Shown here: positions 1 to 7,980 of the stretch, in pieces | Position numbering within the stretch: the stretch's first letter is position 1 | Layout of the letters: each line of letters begins with the position of its first letter | Source: Rickettsiales bacterium | GTDB taxonomy: Bacteria > Pseudomonadota > Alphaproteobacteria > Rickettsiales > JANQQO01 | Direction of reading: 5' to 3' | Assembly: GCA_028289305.1 (NCBI GenBank) | Contig: JANQQO010000078.1 | Coordinates: 1-11,215 of the forward strand | Length of the DNA stretch: 11,215 nt | Translations under genes and position numbers: made by a program | Notes under the pieces: model-generated | Databases searched by the model: none | What the model was told of the DNA's origin: nothing | The model's input: only the letters and a program-made list of their open reading frames with translations

Positions 1-1
1 T

Positions 2-1297
2 ATTGAACTGGAGCTCGAGGATGAACTACGCGGCACGGTAGGCATTAAGCGCGTGGAAGTTGATGCGCATGGGCTTAATGTACGCGAATTATCGATCGAA
101 GATAGCCGCGCTGGTGAAGATACTGCCTTAACGATTGACTCCCGATTACAAAATTTCGTTGCAGAGAAAATTAAAGATCAAGGCGGCGTGAAGGAAAGTG
201 GCGCTTCAGCCCTGGTAATGGATTTAAAAGATGGGGCGATATTGGCGATGGCATCCGCGCCGATGTTCAACCCCAACACGCTCATAGAAGGAGTAAACTA
301 CGAAGAGTGGGAAAAGCTCGTGCGCAACCCTGATTCCCCACTGATTAACAAAACCATTGGCGTACAATATCCACCAGGGTCAACGTTTAAGCTCATCGTA
401 GCCTTAGCCGCACTGGATGCAGGCGTTATTAGCCCCAGCACACGGTTTTACTGCCCCGGATATTTGGAAGAAGGAGGAAGGAAGTTCCGCTGCTGGTTTG
501 AAGAGGGGCATGGCTCACTCTCCTTGCGGCCCGCACTTGCCCGTTCCTGCAATGTCTATTTTTACAATGTGGCAAAACGTGTTGGGATTGAACGCATTGC
601 CGCGATGTCGCGACGTTTTGGGCTTGGCAGCCCTACGGGTATTGAGATACCCGGCGAAGAATCTGGGCTTGTGCCAGACAAAGCGTGGAAGCGCAAAGTA
701 TATAATGAGCGCTGGCACAAAGGGGAAACACTGAATGCGGGTATCGGGCAAGGGTATCTACTCATGACGCCCTTACAATTACTCATGATGGGCGCACAAG
801 TAGTCACGCACGGAAAACGTATTCAGCCACATGTCATTAAAAGACCGACATCACTCATAATGCCCAACCAACCTGCAGAAATGGAGGATGTATTGCGCGA
901 TGCAGCTGCAGAAGAGGCAGACCGCATTGATATCCCAAAGCGGCATTTTGATAGTGTGATTCGCGGGATGAATGATGTAACAAATTATCAATTTGGCACC
1001 GCCTTTCGTCACCGCATCACAAAGCGAGGCTTTGAGCTGGGTGGAAAAACGGGCACGGCGCAAGTGCGTGCATCTCCAGAGCATGATGGCCCGGTGGAAC
1101 GCCGCTTTCGCAACCATGCGTTATTCTTTGGCTATGCCCCCATTCATGCACCGCGCTATGCTGCAACGGTGGTGGTTGAACACGGGATCGGCGGCTCGAT
1201 CACCGCTGCCCCGATTGGGCGCGATATCCTATACGAAGTGCAGCGCCTAGCAGAAGAAGATGCAAAGGCGAAAGAGACGCCCGAGGAAACAACATGA
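2..1297 (+). CDS. mrdA: Penicillin-binding protein 2 (elongasome transpeptidase), 5'-truncated
   Basis: Class B PBP: cross-links peptidoglycan during cell elongation at the periplasmic face of the inner membrane, working with RodA. The frame is open from base 2, so the N-terminal membrane anchor and most of the pedestal domain lie outside the window; the GTG at 53 is internal. Numbering from that GTG, all three transpeptidase motifs are intact: S110-T-F-K113 (Ser nucleophile, near base 380), S165-C-N167, and K332-T-G-T335 (near base 1046). The visible N-terminal stretch (LRGTVG...VEVDAHG) and the FxCPG...FxCW...GHG block are typical of PBP2 rather than the division protein FtsI. The stop overlaps the rodA start (ATGA), so the two are co-transcribed and probably translationally coupled. 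The acidic tail (EEDAKAKETPEE) is unremarkable. Identity is confident from the motifs plus the rodA neighbour. Confidence 0.95.
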   Translation: MELELEDELRGTVGIKRVEVDAHGLNVRELSIEDSRAGEDTALTIDSRLQNFVAEKIKDQGGVKESGASALVMDLKDGAILAMASAPMFNPNTLIEGVNYEEWEKLVRNPDSPLINKTIGVQYPPGSTFKLIVALAALDAGVISPSTRFYCPGYLEEGGRKFRCWFEEGHGSLSLRPALARSCNVYFYNVAKRVGIERIAAMSRRFGLGSPTGIEIPGEESGLVPDKAWKRKVYNERWHKGETLNAGIGQGYLLMTPLQLLMMGAQVVTHGKRIQPHVIKRPTSLIMPNQPAEMEDVLRDAAAEEADRIDIPKRHFDSVIRGMNDVTNYQFGTAFRHRITKRGFELGGKTGTAQVRASPEHDGPVERRFRNHALFFGYAPIHAPRYAATVVVEHGIGGSITAAPIGRDILYEVQRLAEEDAKAKETPEETT

Positions 1298-2442
1298 TCG
1301 CCCGCGCCCGTACACGCCCAGGAGAAAGAGCCGTATTGCGCAAGCTCGGACGGCTGCATTGGGAGCTGATCGGCATAATGGTATTATTATGCTTGATTGG
1401 CTTTGCGATGCTCTATTCTGCAGCGGGCGGTCATATTGATCCATGGGCAAGCCGGCAAGCGGTTCGCTTTGCTATTGCCTTACCTCTGGCTGTGTTAATT
1501 GCGGTTATTGATATTCGCTTGTGGTTTCGCTACGCCTATATTGTCTATTGGCTCGGCATTGCATCGCTCATTGCAGTGGAGCTGGCAGGTTTTGTCGGCA
1601 TGGGCGCACAACGCTGGATCAGCATTGCTGGATTCACCATCCAACCCTCAGAATTTATGAAATTGTTTCTTATCATAGCATTGGCTCGCTATTTTCATGC
1701 GATACATACGCAAGATGCACGACGATTCTTTCATTTAATTATACCAACTATCCTCCTGTTACTCCCAGTTTATCTTGTTTATCGCCAGCCGAATCTTGGC
1801 ACTGCGGCTATTATTTGCATGATCGGGGTGGCGGTATTTTTTATGGCGGGGATAGGGTGGAAAAAATTTGCTATTGCAGGTGTGGCAGGGCTTGCCTCAC
1901 TGCCTTTAGCCTGGCAATTGCTGCATGATTACCAAAGACAGCGCGTGCTCACCTTTCTACAGCCGGAAAAAGATCCGCTGGGTGCGGGGTATAATATTTT
2001 GCAGTCAAAGATTGCTATTGGCTCTGGCGGGTTTTGGGGTAAAGGATTTTTACAAGGTACACAAAGCCAGCTGAGCTTCCTGCCAGAAAAACAAACCGAC
2101 TTTATCTTCACCATGTATGTTGAGGAATTTGGTTTTATTGGCGGCATTATCCTTTTGCTGCTCTATGCCGCATTGTTGGTGTATGGCATACGTATTGCTC
2201 TCAGTAGCCGCAGTTTCTTCGGCAAATTAATTGCAATAGGCATCACCAGCATGTTGTTCCTCCATATTTTCATCAATATGGCGATGGTGATGGGGATGAT
2301 TCCTGTCGTCGGGGTTCCCCTGCCCTTCCTCTCCTATGGCGGCAGTAGCATGATGGCGATGGTGCTGGGGATTGGGTTTTTACTCAATATACATGTGCAC
2401 CAACACACCCATGTGGGGCGTACTACGCTAGATCAGACATAA
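1294..2442 (+). CDS. rodA: RodA, SEDS-family peptidoglycan glycosyltransferase
   Basis: Polymerises lipid II into glycan strands for lateral wall growth, in complex with PBP2. The 382 residues, multi-spanning throughout (about ten hydrophobic segments), match normal RodA length. SEDS signatures visible: QPSEFMK at about 117-123, YRQPNLGTA at about 163-171, GSGGFWGKG at about 243-251, LPEKQTDFIF at about 263-272 with the presumed catalytic Asp at 269, and PLPFLSYGGSS at about 342-352. The ATG at 1294 overlaps the mrdA stop and has GAGGAAA just upstream inside mrdA, which supports this start. The mrdA pairing argues for RodA and against the division paralogue FtsW. No truncation or frameshift seen. 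Confidence 0.96.
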   Translation: MIARARTRPGERAVLRKLGRLHWELIGIMVLLCLIGFAMLYSAAGGHIDPWASRQAVRFAIALPLAVLIAVIDIRLWFRYAYIVYWLGIASLIAVELAGFVGMGAQRWISIAGFTIQPSEFMKLFLIIALARYFHAIHTQDARRFFHLIIPTILLLLPVYLVYRQPNLGTAAIICMIGVAVFFMAGIGWKKFAIAGVAGLASLPLAWQLLHDYQRQRVLTFLQPEKDPLGAGYNILQSKIAIGSGGFWGKGFLQGTQSQLSFLPEKQTDFIFTMYVEEFGFIGGIILLLLYAALLVYGIRIALSSRSFFGKLIAIGITSMLFLHIFINMAMVMGMIPVVGVPLPFLSYGGSSMMAMVLGIGFLLNIHVHQHTHVGRTTLDQT

Positions 2443-2458
2443 CATATCTAATATCCTG

Positions 2459-2481
2459 GCTGGGGTTGAAATATCCCCAGC
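2459..2481 (+). terminator. GC-rich hairpin after rodA, weak terminator candidate
   Basis: Perfect 7-bp stem GCTGGGG/CCCCAGC with a 9-nt loop (TTGAAATAT), 16 bases after the rodA stop. No U-tract follows (the next bases are TATGCTTAT), so it is not a canonical intrinsic terminator. It may stall or protect the rodA mRNA end, or work at the DNA level, because its loop contains the -35 element of the putative htpG promoter. Confidence 0.4.
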
Positions 2482-2492
2482 TATGCTTATAT
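2466..2492 (+). promoter_or_regulatory. Putative RpoH-like (heat-shock) promoter of htpG
   Basis: TTGAAA at 2466-2471 and CTTATAT at 2486-2492, with 17 bases between TTG and CTTATAT. From memory, the alphaproteobacterial heat-shock consensus is CTTG-N17/18-CYTAT-T. This fits except that the first base is G, not C. The same stretch can be read as a sigma-70 promoter (TTGAAA-N16-TATATA or TTGAAA-N18-TATACA). Transcription would start near 2499, giving a leader of about 50 nt. Heat-shock control is expected for htpG, which raises plausibility, but the sigma assignment is inference. Confidence 0.5.
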
Positions 2493-2499
2493 ACATAGC

Positions 2500-2550
2500 G
2501 GCTCTTTTAAAGAAGGGCATAGATTTCACGCGATAAAAAAGGATAGAGCT
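2500..2550 (+). promoter_or_regulatory. htpG 5' leader with Shine-Dalgarno and possible self-pairing
   Basis: The Shine-Dalgarno is AAAGGA ending at 2543, 7 bases before the ATG. GGCTCT at 2500-2505 can pair with AGAGCT at 2545-2550 (6 bp, one G-U), which would enclose the ribosome site. In an alternative register, U4 at 2505-2508 faces AGGA at 2540-2543, as in FourU thermometers. This is a by-eye pairing of modest strength in a short AU-rich leader and may be chance. Confidence 0.2.
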
Positions 2551-4437
2551 ATGGCGGATACGGTAACGCAAGAATTTGATGCAGATGTGGGCAAGGTGCT
2601 GCAGCTGGTAATTCACTCGCTGTATGAAAACACCGATATTTTTCTGCGTGAGCTTGTTTCGAACGCTTCTGATGCCTGCGATAAATTGCGCTATCAGGCA
2701 ATCACTAAGCCAGAGCTCCTAAAAGACGATCCAGAACTTGCTATCACCGTATCTTTTGACAAAAAGGCGCGCACGATCACCATCGCTGATAACGGTGTTG
2801 GCATGACCCGCGAGGAAATGGTGAAGAATCTGGGTACTATCGCACGTTCTGGCACACAAAACTTCCTGGAAAAACTGACCGGCGATGCCAAAAAAGATAC
2901 TCAGCTGATTGGCCAGTTTGGCGTAGGGTTTTATTCCTCCTTCATGGTGGCTGATAGCGTGACAGTGACCTCACTAAAAGCAGGGAAGAAAAGTGCACAT
3001 ACATGGAAATCTGCCGGTGAAGGCAAGTTTTCGGTGGCACCTGCCGCGGATGATCACCAGCGTGGTACTACGATCACGCTGCATGTGAAAAAAGACGCGG
3101 AAGAATATCTGGATGCACATCGCTTGCGCCATATTATCCACACCTATTCAGATCATGTCGCCTTCCCGATTGAGCTGATAGATGAAGAGGGTGAAAAAGA
3201 AAAAGTCAACGAGGCCTCTGCCTTGTGGAGTAGGCCAAAATCGAAAATTACCGAAGAACAATATAGTGAATTTTATCACCATATCGCCCATGCGGGTGAT
3301 GCGCCATGGATGGTGCTGCACAATAAAGCTGAAGGAAAAATTGAATATACCAACCTACTATTCATTCCTTCCACGCGGCCGTTTGACGTGTTTCATCCTG
3401 ACCGCACCTGCCGAGTAAAGCTTTATGTAAAACGTGTATTCATCACCGAAGAACATGCCGAGCTCGTGCCTTCCTATTTGCGGTTCTTGCGTGGTGTGGT
3501 TGATTCAGAAGACCTACCGCTGAATATTAGCCGGGAAACCTTGCAGCATAGCGCCGTTGTGCAGAAAATCCGGCAATCGATCACCAAGCGGGTGCTGAGT
3601 GAGCTGAAAAAACGTGCGGCGGAAGATAGCGAAGGATATGCCGCATTCTGGCAGAATTTTGGTGCGGTTTTAAAAGAAGGCTTATGTGAAGCCACCGCCG
3701 ATCACGAAAAAATCCTAGAAGTCTGCCGCTTTACTAGCAGTACGAGCGGGGAGGCGCTTACAAATCTGGATGAATACTGCACGCGCATGCCAGAGGATCA
3801 AAAAGAGATTTATTACATCACTGGTGATTCTTTAGAAGCCGTGCGCCAAAGCCCGCATTTGGAAGGCTTTGCCAAGCGCGGTATGGAGGTGTTGCTGCTG
3901 ACTGATGGTGTGGATGATTTCTGGGTGAATGTGGTGCAGGAGTATAAAGGCACGCCGCTACGCTCCATCACGCGCGCTGGCGTGCAGCTGGATGGCGATG
4001 GAAAGACTGAAGAGGGTCAAGATGCCAATGCAGAAAAGCAGAAAAAACTGGATGACACCCATCAAGGCGTGGTGACTTTTTTCACAGAAACGCTGGGAGA
4101 TGCGGTGCAGGAAGTACGAATATCGCAGAAATTGACCGATAGCCCCGCCTGCCTGGTGGCGCCAGAATACGGCATGGATATGCGCTTAGAGCAATTCCTA
4201 GTGGAGAATAAACAGCTTGCGAGCAAAAGTGCAAAAATCCTGGAGATCAACCCAGACCATGCGGTAGTAAAAGCCATTACCGAAGGGCTTGGGGCGCAGC
4301 AAGACGTTACAAAATTGCAGGATGCCGCACATGTGATTTTTGCACAAGCCAGCGTGGTGGAGGGCGAGCCGCTAAAAGATATTGCTGGTTTTTCCCGGCG
4401 CATTACTGCCTTGTTGGAAAAGAATCTTGCAGCGTAG
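2551..4437 (+). CDS. htpG: HtpG, Hsp90-family molecular chaperone
   Basis: ATP-dependent cytosolic chaperone that remodels client proteins as a homodimer. At 628 residues it has the usual bacterial HtpG length. The N-terminal GHKL ATPase domain shows FLRELVSNASDA with the catalytic Glu at 34, DNGVGM at 80-85, GTIARSGT at 95-102 (lid), and GQFGVGFYSSF at 121-131. The middle domain carries NISRETLQ with the ATP-contacting Arg at 328; the C-terminal dimerisation domain fills the rest. There is no eukaryotic-type charged linker or MEEVD tail, as expected for bacteria. The start is supported by the AAAGGA Shine-Dalgarno 7 bases upstream. It sits alone between rodA and the convergent degP, with its own heat-shock-like promoter. 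The stop lies 16 bp from the degP stop. Confidence 0.98.
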   Translation: MADTVTQEFDADVGKVLQLVIHSLYENTDIFLRELVSNASDACDKLRYQAITKPELLKDDPELAITVSFDKKARTITIADNGVGMTREEMVKNLGTIARSGTQNFLEKLTGDAKKDTQLIGQFGVGFYSSFMVADSVTVTSLKAGKKSAHTWKSAGEGKFSVAPAADDHQRGTTITLHVKKDAEEYLDAHRLRHIIHTYSDHVAFPIELIDEEGEKEKVNEASALWSRPKSKITEEQYSEFYHHIAHAGDAPWMVLHNKAEGKIEYTNLLFIPSTRPFDVFHPDRTCRVKLYVKRVFITEEHAELVPSYLRFLRGVVDSEDLPLNISRETLQHSAVVQKIRQSITKRVLSELKKRAAEDSEGYAAFWQNFGAVLKEGLCEATADHEKILEVCRFTSSTSGEALTNLDEYCTRMPEDQKEIYYITGDSLEAVRQSPHLEGFAKRGMEVLLLTDGVDDFWVNVVQEYKGTPLRSITRAGVQLDGDGKTEEGQDANAEKQKKLDDTHQGVVTFFTETLGDAVQEVRISQKLTDSPACLVAPEYGMDMRLEQFLVENKQLASKSAKILEINPDHAVVKAITEGLGAQQDVTKLQDAAHVIFAQASVVEGEPLKDIAGFSRRITALLEKNLAA

Positions 4438-4450
4438 GGTAAAACACCCT
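4436..4450. terminator. Small hairpin shared by the convergent htpG/degP ends
   Basis: AGGGT/ACCCT, 5 bp with loop AAAAC, overlapping the htpG stop codon. A competing CCCTA at 4452-4456 (containing the reverse-strand degP stop) could pair with TAGGG at 4435-4439. With only 16 bp between the two stops and no U-tract on either side, this is at best a weak bidirectional terminator; the transcripts may overlap into each other's genes. Confidence 0.3.
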
Positions 4451-4453
4451 GCC

Positions 4454-5911
4454 CTAATCGTCTAAGGGGATAGCGACAAATAGATTCGTGCTGTTACGGC
4501 TCACCAATAACAGTATTGAGCCGCGATCTTGCTTTTCTGCAGACCTGATTTGATCTTCCAAATCCTCAACCGTTTTGATGGGCTTTTGGCCTGCCTCAAC
4601 AATCACATCGCCAGAACGTATACCGCGCTCTGCAGCACTCGAACCGCGATCCACCTTTAATATAAATAAGCCCTCTATTGCTTCATCAAGGTCATATTTT
4701 TCCCGCAGTGAATCGTTAAGTGGCACCAAACGCATACCCAGCACTTTTTCTGCTGAAGGTATGTCATCCTTGCGCCCGCTGAAACGTGGTAGGCTCTGTG
4801 CGATTTTCTCTTCCTCAAGCTCACCAATTTTTACCCGCACCGCTTCATCGTCACCATCACGCCAAATCACCATTTTAACGCGCTTGCCAATCTCTGTTGT
4901 CGCCACGATACGCGGCAACTCACGCATCGAACTAATCGGCTCTTCACCAAAGCGTAAAATTACATCACCGGCACGCAGGCCTGCCTCTTCTGCTGGGCTA
5001 TCTTCGGTTACTTCCACAACAAGCGCACCAGCAGCCTTATCCAAGCCAAGACTATCTGCAATATCCTCTGTAACGGTCTGAATCCTTACGCCAAGCCAAC
5101 CACGGCGAATCTTCTTCCCCTCTTTCAGTTGGCTGATAATAGGCTGCGCGAGACTGGAAGGAATGGAAAAACCAATCCCGACATTGCCACCCGATGGCGA
5201 GAAGATGGCGCTGTTTATACCAATCACCTCACCTTTAATATTAAACATCGGTCCACCTGAGTTACCGCGGTTAATCGCCGCATCGGTTTGAATGAAATCA
5301 TCATAAGGGCCAGAATTGATATCACGCGCACGGGCAGAAATAATCCCCGCTGTTACCGTACCCCCGAGGCCGAAAGGATTGCCAATTGCAATCACCCAAT
5401 CGCCTACGCGCGCCTTATCCGAATCACCAAAGGTGACATGGGGAAAGTCTTTTTCTGCATCAAGAATGCGGAGCACCGCCAAATCCGTACGTGGGTCACG
5501 CCCAACTACCTCAGCTTGGTACTGCGAATCATCCGAAAACGTGATGGTGATTTCATCTGCCTGCTCGATAACGTGATTATTGGTGACCACAATCCCTTTT
5601 TTATCAATTACAAAGCCAGACCCCAGAGAGGTGGCATCGTCCATACCACCACGTGGCATCGGGAATTGCTCAAAAAATTCATTGAATTGCTCGAGCGGAT
5701 GCCCCGGCGGAAACAGCTTAAAAGGATTGGTTTCATCAAGCTCAGTCTCAATCTTCTGAGTAGTGGAAATATTCACCACCGCCGGCGAGAGCCTTTCTAC
5801 CAGCGGCGCAAAACTCTCGGGCATCCCTGCCGCAACAGAGCTGATTGGCGCCAAGGCTAACAGCCCTAGCGTTACTACAAAAAATCCAATACTACGAAGC
5901 GTTTTATGCAT
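4454..5911 (-). CDS. degP: Do-family periplasmic serine protease (DegP/HtrA-like)
   Basis: Periplasmic protease/chaperone that degrades misfolded envelope proteins. Residues 1-28 form a signal peptide (MHKTLRS, hydrophobic core, SSVAA before Gly29 as the likely signal peptidase I site). Trypsin-like domain: catalytic His113 (TNNHVIE), Asp143 (RTDLAVL) and Ser218 (RGNSGGP), preceded by a Pro/Phe-rich LA-type loop at about 55-92. Two PDZ domains follow, about 271-365 (RGWLGVRIQ...) and 390-480 (LGMRLVPLN...GDVIVEAGQ). The length of 485 suits DegP/DegQ with two PDZ domains, not single-PDZ DegS. It is the last gene of hflK-hflC-degP, 8 bp after hflC, with no clear Shine-Dalgarno right before the ATG; the nearest purine run, AAGAGAG, is about 20 bases upstream inside hflC, suggesting coupled translation. 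DegP versus DegQ naming is uncertain. Confidence 0.95.
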   Translation of the reverse strand: MHKTLRSIGFFVVTLGLLALAPISSVAAGMPESFAPLVERLSPAVVNISTTQKIETELDETNPFKLFPPGHPLEQFNEFFEQFPMPRGGMDDATSLGSGFVIDKKGIVVTNNHVIEQADEITITFSDDSQYQAEVVGRDPRTDLAVLRILDAEKDFPHVTFGDSDKARVGDWVIAIGNPFGLGGTVTAGIISARARDINSGPYDDFIQTDAAINRGNSGGPMFNIKGEVIGINSAIFSPSGGNVGIGFSIPSSLAQPIISQLKEGKKIRRGWLGVRIQTVTEDIADSLGLDKAAGALVVEVTEDSPAEEAGLRAGDVILRFGEEPISSMRELPRIVATTEIGKRVKMVIWRDGDDEAVRVKIGELEEEKIAQSLPRFSGRKDDIPSAEKVLGMRLVPLNDSLREKYDLDEAIEGLFILKVDRGSSAAERGIRSGDVIVEAGQKPIKTVEDLEDQIRSAEKQDRGSILLLVSRNSTNLFVAIPLDD

Positions 5912-5919
5912 CTAAGATG

Positions 5920-6792
5920 TTAATTTGCTCTCTTTTTGCCGTAAATATCACCGAAGAAACGCATGAAATCGCTATCGGGAGATAATATCATATTCGTATC
6001 TCCTTCCGTTAAAGTTTCACGATACGCGTTCATACTGCGATAAAAAGCATAAAACTCTGAATCTTTGCTAAAGGAATCGGCAAAAATCTTCGTTGCTTCT
6101 GCCTCACCTGCACCGCGAATTTCTTCAGCCTGCTTTTTAGCTTCTGCCAGGATGATCACGCGTTCACGATCCGCACGTGAGCGAATACGCTGGCTTTCCT
6201 CATCCCCTTGCGCGCGCAGCTCTTTAGCCTCCCGCTCACGCTCCGTTTGCATTCTGCGGTAAATCGCTTGGCTGTTTTTTTCCGGTAGATCGGCGCGCAT
6301 GATGCGCACATCCACCACCTTTAGACCCAGCTTTTCTGCCTTTACGCCAACATCATCGCGGATTTCTTGCATCACAACACCACGTTCGCCGGTGAGCAGC
6401 GTGCTAAGCTGTACACTACCCAACACCTGGCGCAGGCTGGATTCTAAGAACGTATCCAAACGCTCTAGCCCACGGCGCTGAGTTTGCACCGATTGATAGA
6501 ATTTGAGCGGGTCTTTAATGCGAAATTTCACAAACGCATCCACAATCAGCCGCTCTTTATCTGAGCCAATCACCTCACGCGGGCGCGCATTCAAATCAAG
6601 AATACGCTTATCAAAACGCTCTACATTCTGGATAAAAGGAATCTTAAAATGCAAGCCGGCGTCTTTCACTACCGCTACGGGTTCACCAAACTGTAACACC
6701 AATGCCTGCTCACGTTGATCCACAATGTATACTGCACTCAGCAGCAACATTAGGGCTATAACACCTGCTGTAATAAATAATCCTAACCGCAT
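5920..6792 (-). CDS. hflC: HflC, SPFH/prohibitin membrane protein, FtsH regulator
   Basis: Partner of HflK in the large membrane cage that surrounds and modulates the FtsH protease. The 290 residues begin with one N-terminal membrane segment (about 5-24) and then REQALVLQFGEPV, the characteristic HflC SPFH entry. The SPFH domain spans roughly 25-190 (RPREVIGSDKERLIVDAFVKFRI pattern), followed by a long charged helix at about 180-240 rich in Glu/Arg/Ala (EREREAKELRAQGDEE...), the expected coiled coil, and the conserved FYAFYRSMNAYRETL near 247-261. The ATG lies 1 base beyond the hflK stop, with GAGGGAG as Shine-Dalgarno inside the hflK 3' end, so the start is well supported and the two subunits are coupled. 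Confidence 0.96.
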   Translation of the reverse strand: MRLGLFITAGVIALMLLLSAVYIVDQREQALVLQFGEPVAVVKDAGLHFKIPFIQNVERFDKRILDLNARPREVIGSDKERLIVDAFVKFRIKDPLKFYQSVQTQRRGLERLDTFLESSLRQVLGSVQLSTLLTGERGVVMQEIRDDVGVKAEKLGLKVVDVRIMRADLPEKNSQAIYRRMQTEREREAKELRAQGDEESQRIRSRADRERVIILAEAKKQAEEIRGAGEAEATKIFADSFSKDSEFYAFYRSMNAYRETLTEGDTNMILSPDSDFMRFFGDIYGKKRAN

Positions 6793-6793
6793 A

Positions 6794-7852
6794 TTATTGC
6801 TCCCTCTTTTTAACTTCTGATAATGGTAAAAACGGTATCACGCCAGATCCTTGTGCACTCTTGTCGATGAGCACTTTATCCACACCGCGCAACACTTCTT
6901 CCATCGTGTCTAAATAAATACGCTTACGGGTAACATCCTTCGCACGGCGATATTCATCATATACCGCACTAAACCGGGATGCCTCCCCTTGTGCACGCGC
7001 AACAATCTCACCACGATAGGCTTCAGCTTCCTGCACCACACGCTCTGCCTCACCACGCGCCCGTGGGATGATATCGTTACGGTAGGTTTCCGCCTGGTTA
7101 ATCATACGCTCGCGATCCGCATCGGCGGTTTCCACATCACGGAACGCGTCAATCACCGAACCAGGAGGATCCACTTTCCGCATCTGCACCTCCATGACTT
7201 GAATACCCGCACCATAATCATCCAGGGTCTGCTGTAGTAATGCGCGTGATTCATTCTGGATTTGGAACTTGCCCTCTGCCAAGGCGTCTGTGATCGGCGT
7301 GCGCCCAACCACTTCACGCATCGCGCTCTCAGAAACACTCTTCACCGTTGCTTCCGGCTGATGTACATTAAAGAGGAAATCCTTGGCATTATTAATTTTC
7401 CACTGCACCTCGAAATGGATATCAACAATGTTTTTATCCCCAGTAAGCATTAGGCTTTCTTCTGGCACTTCACGTACCGACGCGCTACCCGTTCTGCCCA
7501 GAGAACGCAAGCCCACTTCCACGCGGTTCACCACCGTCACCGGCACTTTGATCAGACGTTCCACGGGATACGGAATATGATAGTTCAGACCAGGCTGCTC
7601 CGTACGGTGAAACTCACCAAAACGCAGAACCACCCCTTCTTCCTTTGCATCCAGCACAAAGAAGCCGCTTGCAAGCCACAGAACAAATATAACACCACCA
7701 ATAATCCAGGGCACGCGACCATTATTATCGCCACCGGATAACCAATCATCCAACTTTTCTCTTCCCTTGCGGATTATATCGTCAAAATCCTGGTTTTGCT
7801 CCGGCTCTGGCGCTTTACCCCAAGGCCCTTTCCCATTATTACTCCACGCCAT
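6794..7852 (-). CDS. hflK: HflK, SPFH/prohibitin membrane protein, FtsH regulator
   Basis: Larger partner of HflC in the FtsH-HflKC complex. The 352 residues open with a cytoplasmic, Gly/Pro/Asp-rich stretch (NNGKGPWGKAPEPEQ) typical of HflK, then a single membrane segment at about 49-68 and the SPFH domain starting at EEGVVLRFGEFHRTEQPGLNY (71-91). Later hallmarks: LTGDKNIVDIHFEVQW at 136-151, MREVVG at 178-183, and the Ala/Glu/Arg-rich helix (DRERMINQAE...ARAQGEASRF) at about 245-295. The ATG is preceded by AAAGGA with an 8-base spacer, almost the same ribosome site as htpG (AAAGGATAG in both). First gene of the hflK-hflC-degP operon, divergent from mrp, with its putative promoter ending against the mrp start codon. 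Confidence 0.96.
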   Translation of the reverse strand: MAWSNNGKGPWGKAPEPEQNQDFDDIIRKGREKLDDWLSGGDNNGRVPWIIGGVIFVLWLASGFFVLDAKEEGVVLRFGEFHRTEQPGLNYHIPYPVERLIKVPVTVVNRVEVGLRSLGRTGSASVREVPEESLMLTGDKNIVDIHFEVQWKINNAKDFLFNVHQPEATVKSVSESAMREVVGRTPITDALAEGKFQIQNESRALLQQTLDDYGAGIQVMEVQMRKVDPPGSVIDAFRDVETADADRERMINQAETYRNDIIPRARGEAERVVQEAEAYRGEIVARAQGEASRFSAVYDEYRRAKDVTRKRIYLDTMEEVLRGVDKVLIDKSAQGSGVIPFLPLSEVKKREQ

Positions 7853-7896
7853 ATACGCTATCCTTTGTCTATTAGTTGTTTATTGAGTGGTTTTCC

Positions 7897-7925
7897 TTGC
7901 ACCTATGGTGCATCCCGCTTAATCT
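7897..7925 (+). promoter_or_regulatory. Possible mrp promoter
   Basis: TTGCAC at 7897-7902 and TAATCT at 7920-7925 with a 17-base spacer: correct spacing, middling boxes. Its -35 lies inside the 7898-7912 palindrome. An alternative -10, TATATA at 7953-7958, has no acceptable -35 upstream. mrp must be driven from this 131-bp gap because hflK is divergent. Confidence 0.3.
7898..7912. repeat. Perfect inverted repeat between hflK and mrp (candidate operator)
   Basis: TGCACC-TAT-GGTGCA: two perfect 6-bp arms around 3 bases, the strongest palindrome in the divergent hflK/mrp gap. It overlaps the putative -35 of mrp and would lie in the transcribed leader of hflK, about 45 bases before its ATG, where it could also form a hairpin. 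I do not recognise it as the site of a named regulator. Confidence 0.4.
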
Positions 7926-7953
7926 GCCGCCGCATACACAGCGCCCATGGTTT

Positions 7954-7980
7954 ATATAGGCAAAAAATATTCGTTTCAAG
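7954..7980 (-). promoter_or_regulatory. Putative RpoH-like promoter of the hflK-hflC-degP operon
   Basis: On the minus strand CTTGAAA starts at 7980 and CCTATAT occupies 7960-7954, with 16 bases between CTTG and CCTATAT. This matches the recalled alphaproteobacterial heat-shock consensus (CTTG-N17/18-CYTAT-T) in both boxes, one base short in spacing. A sigma-70 reading (TTGAAA-N15-TATATA) is poorer in spacing. Predicted start near 7946 gives a leader of about 94 nt. Heat induction of HflKC and DegP fits their proteolysis role. The -35 box lies only 3 bases from the mrp start codon on the other strand. Confidence 0.5.

Noticed and set aside
5288..5860. 190-codon plus-strand open frame opposite degP
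   Set aside because: Shadow of the degP coding frame; no family features and no start signal. The 168-codon frame at 4575-5081 is rejected for the same reason.
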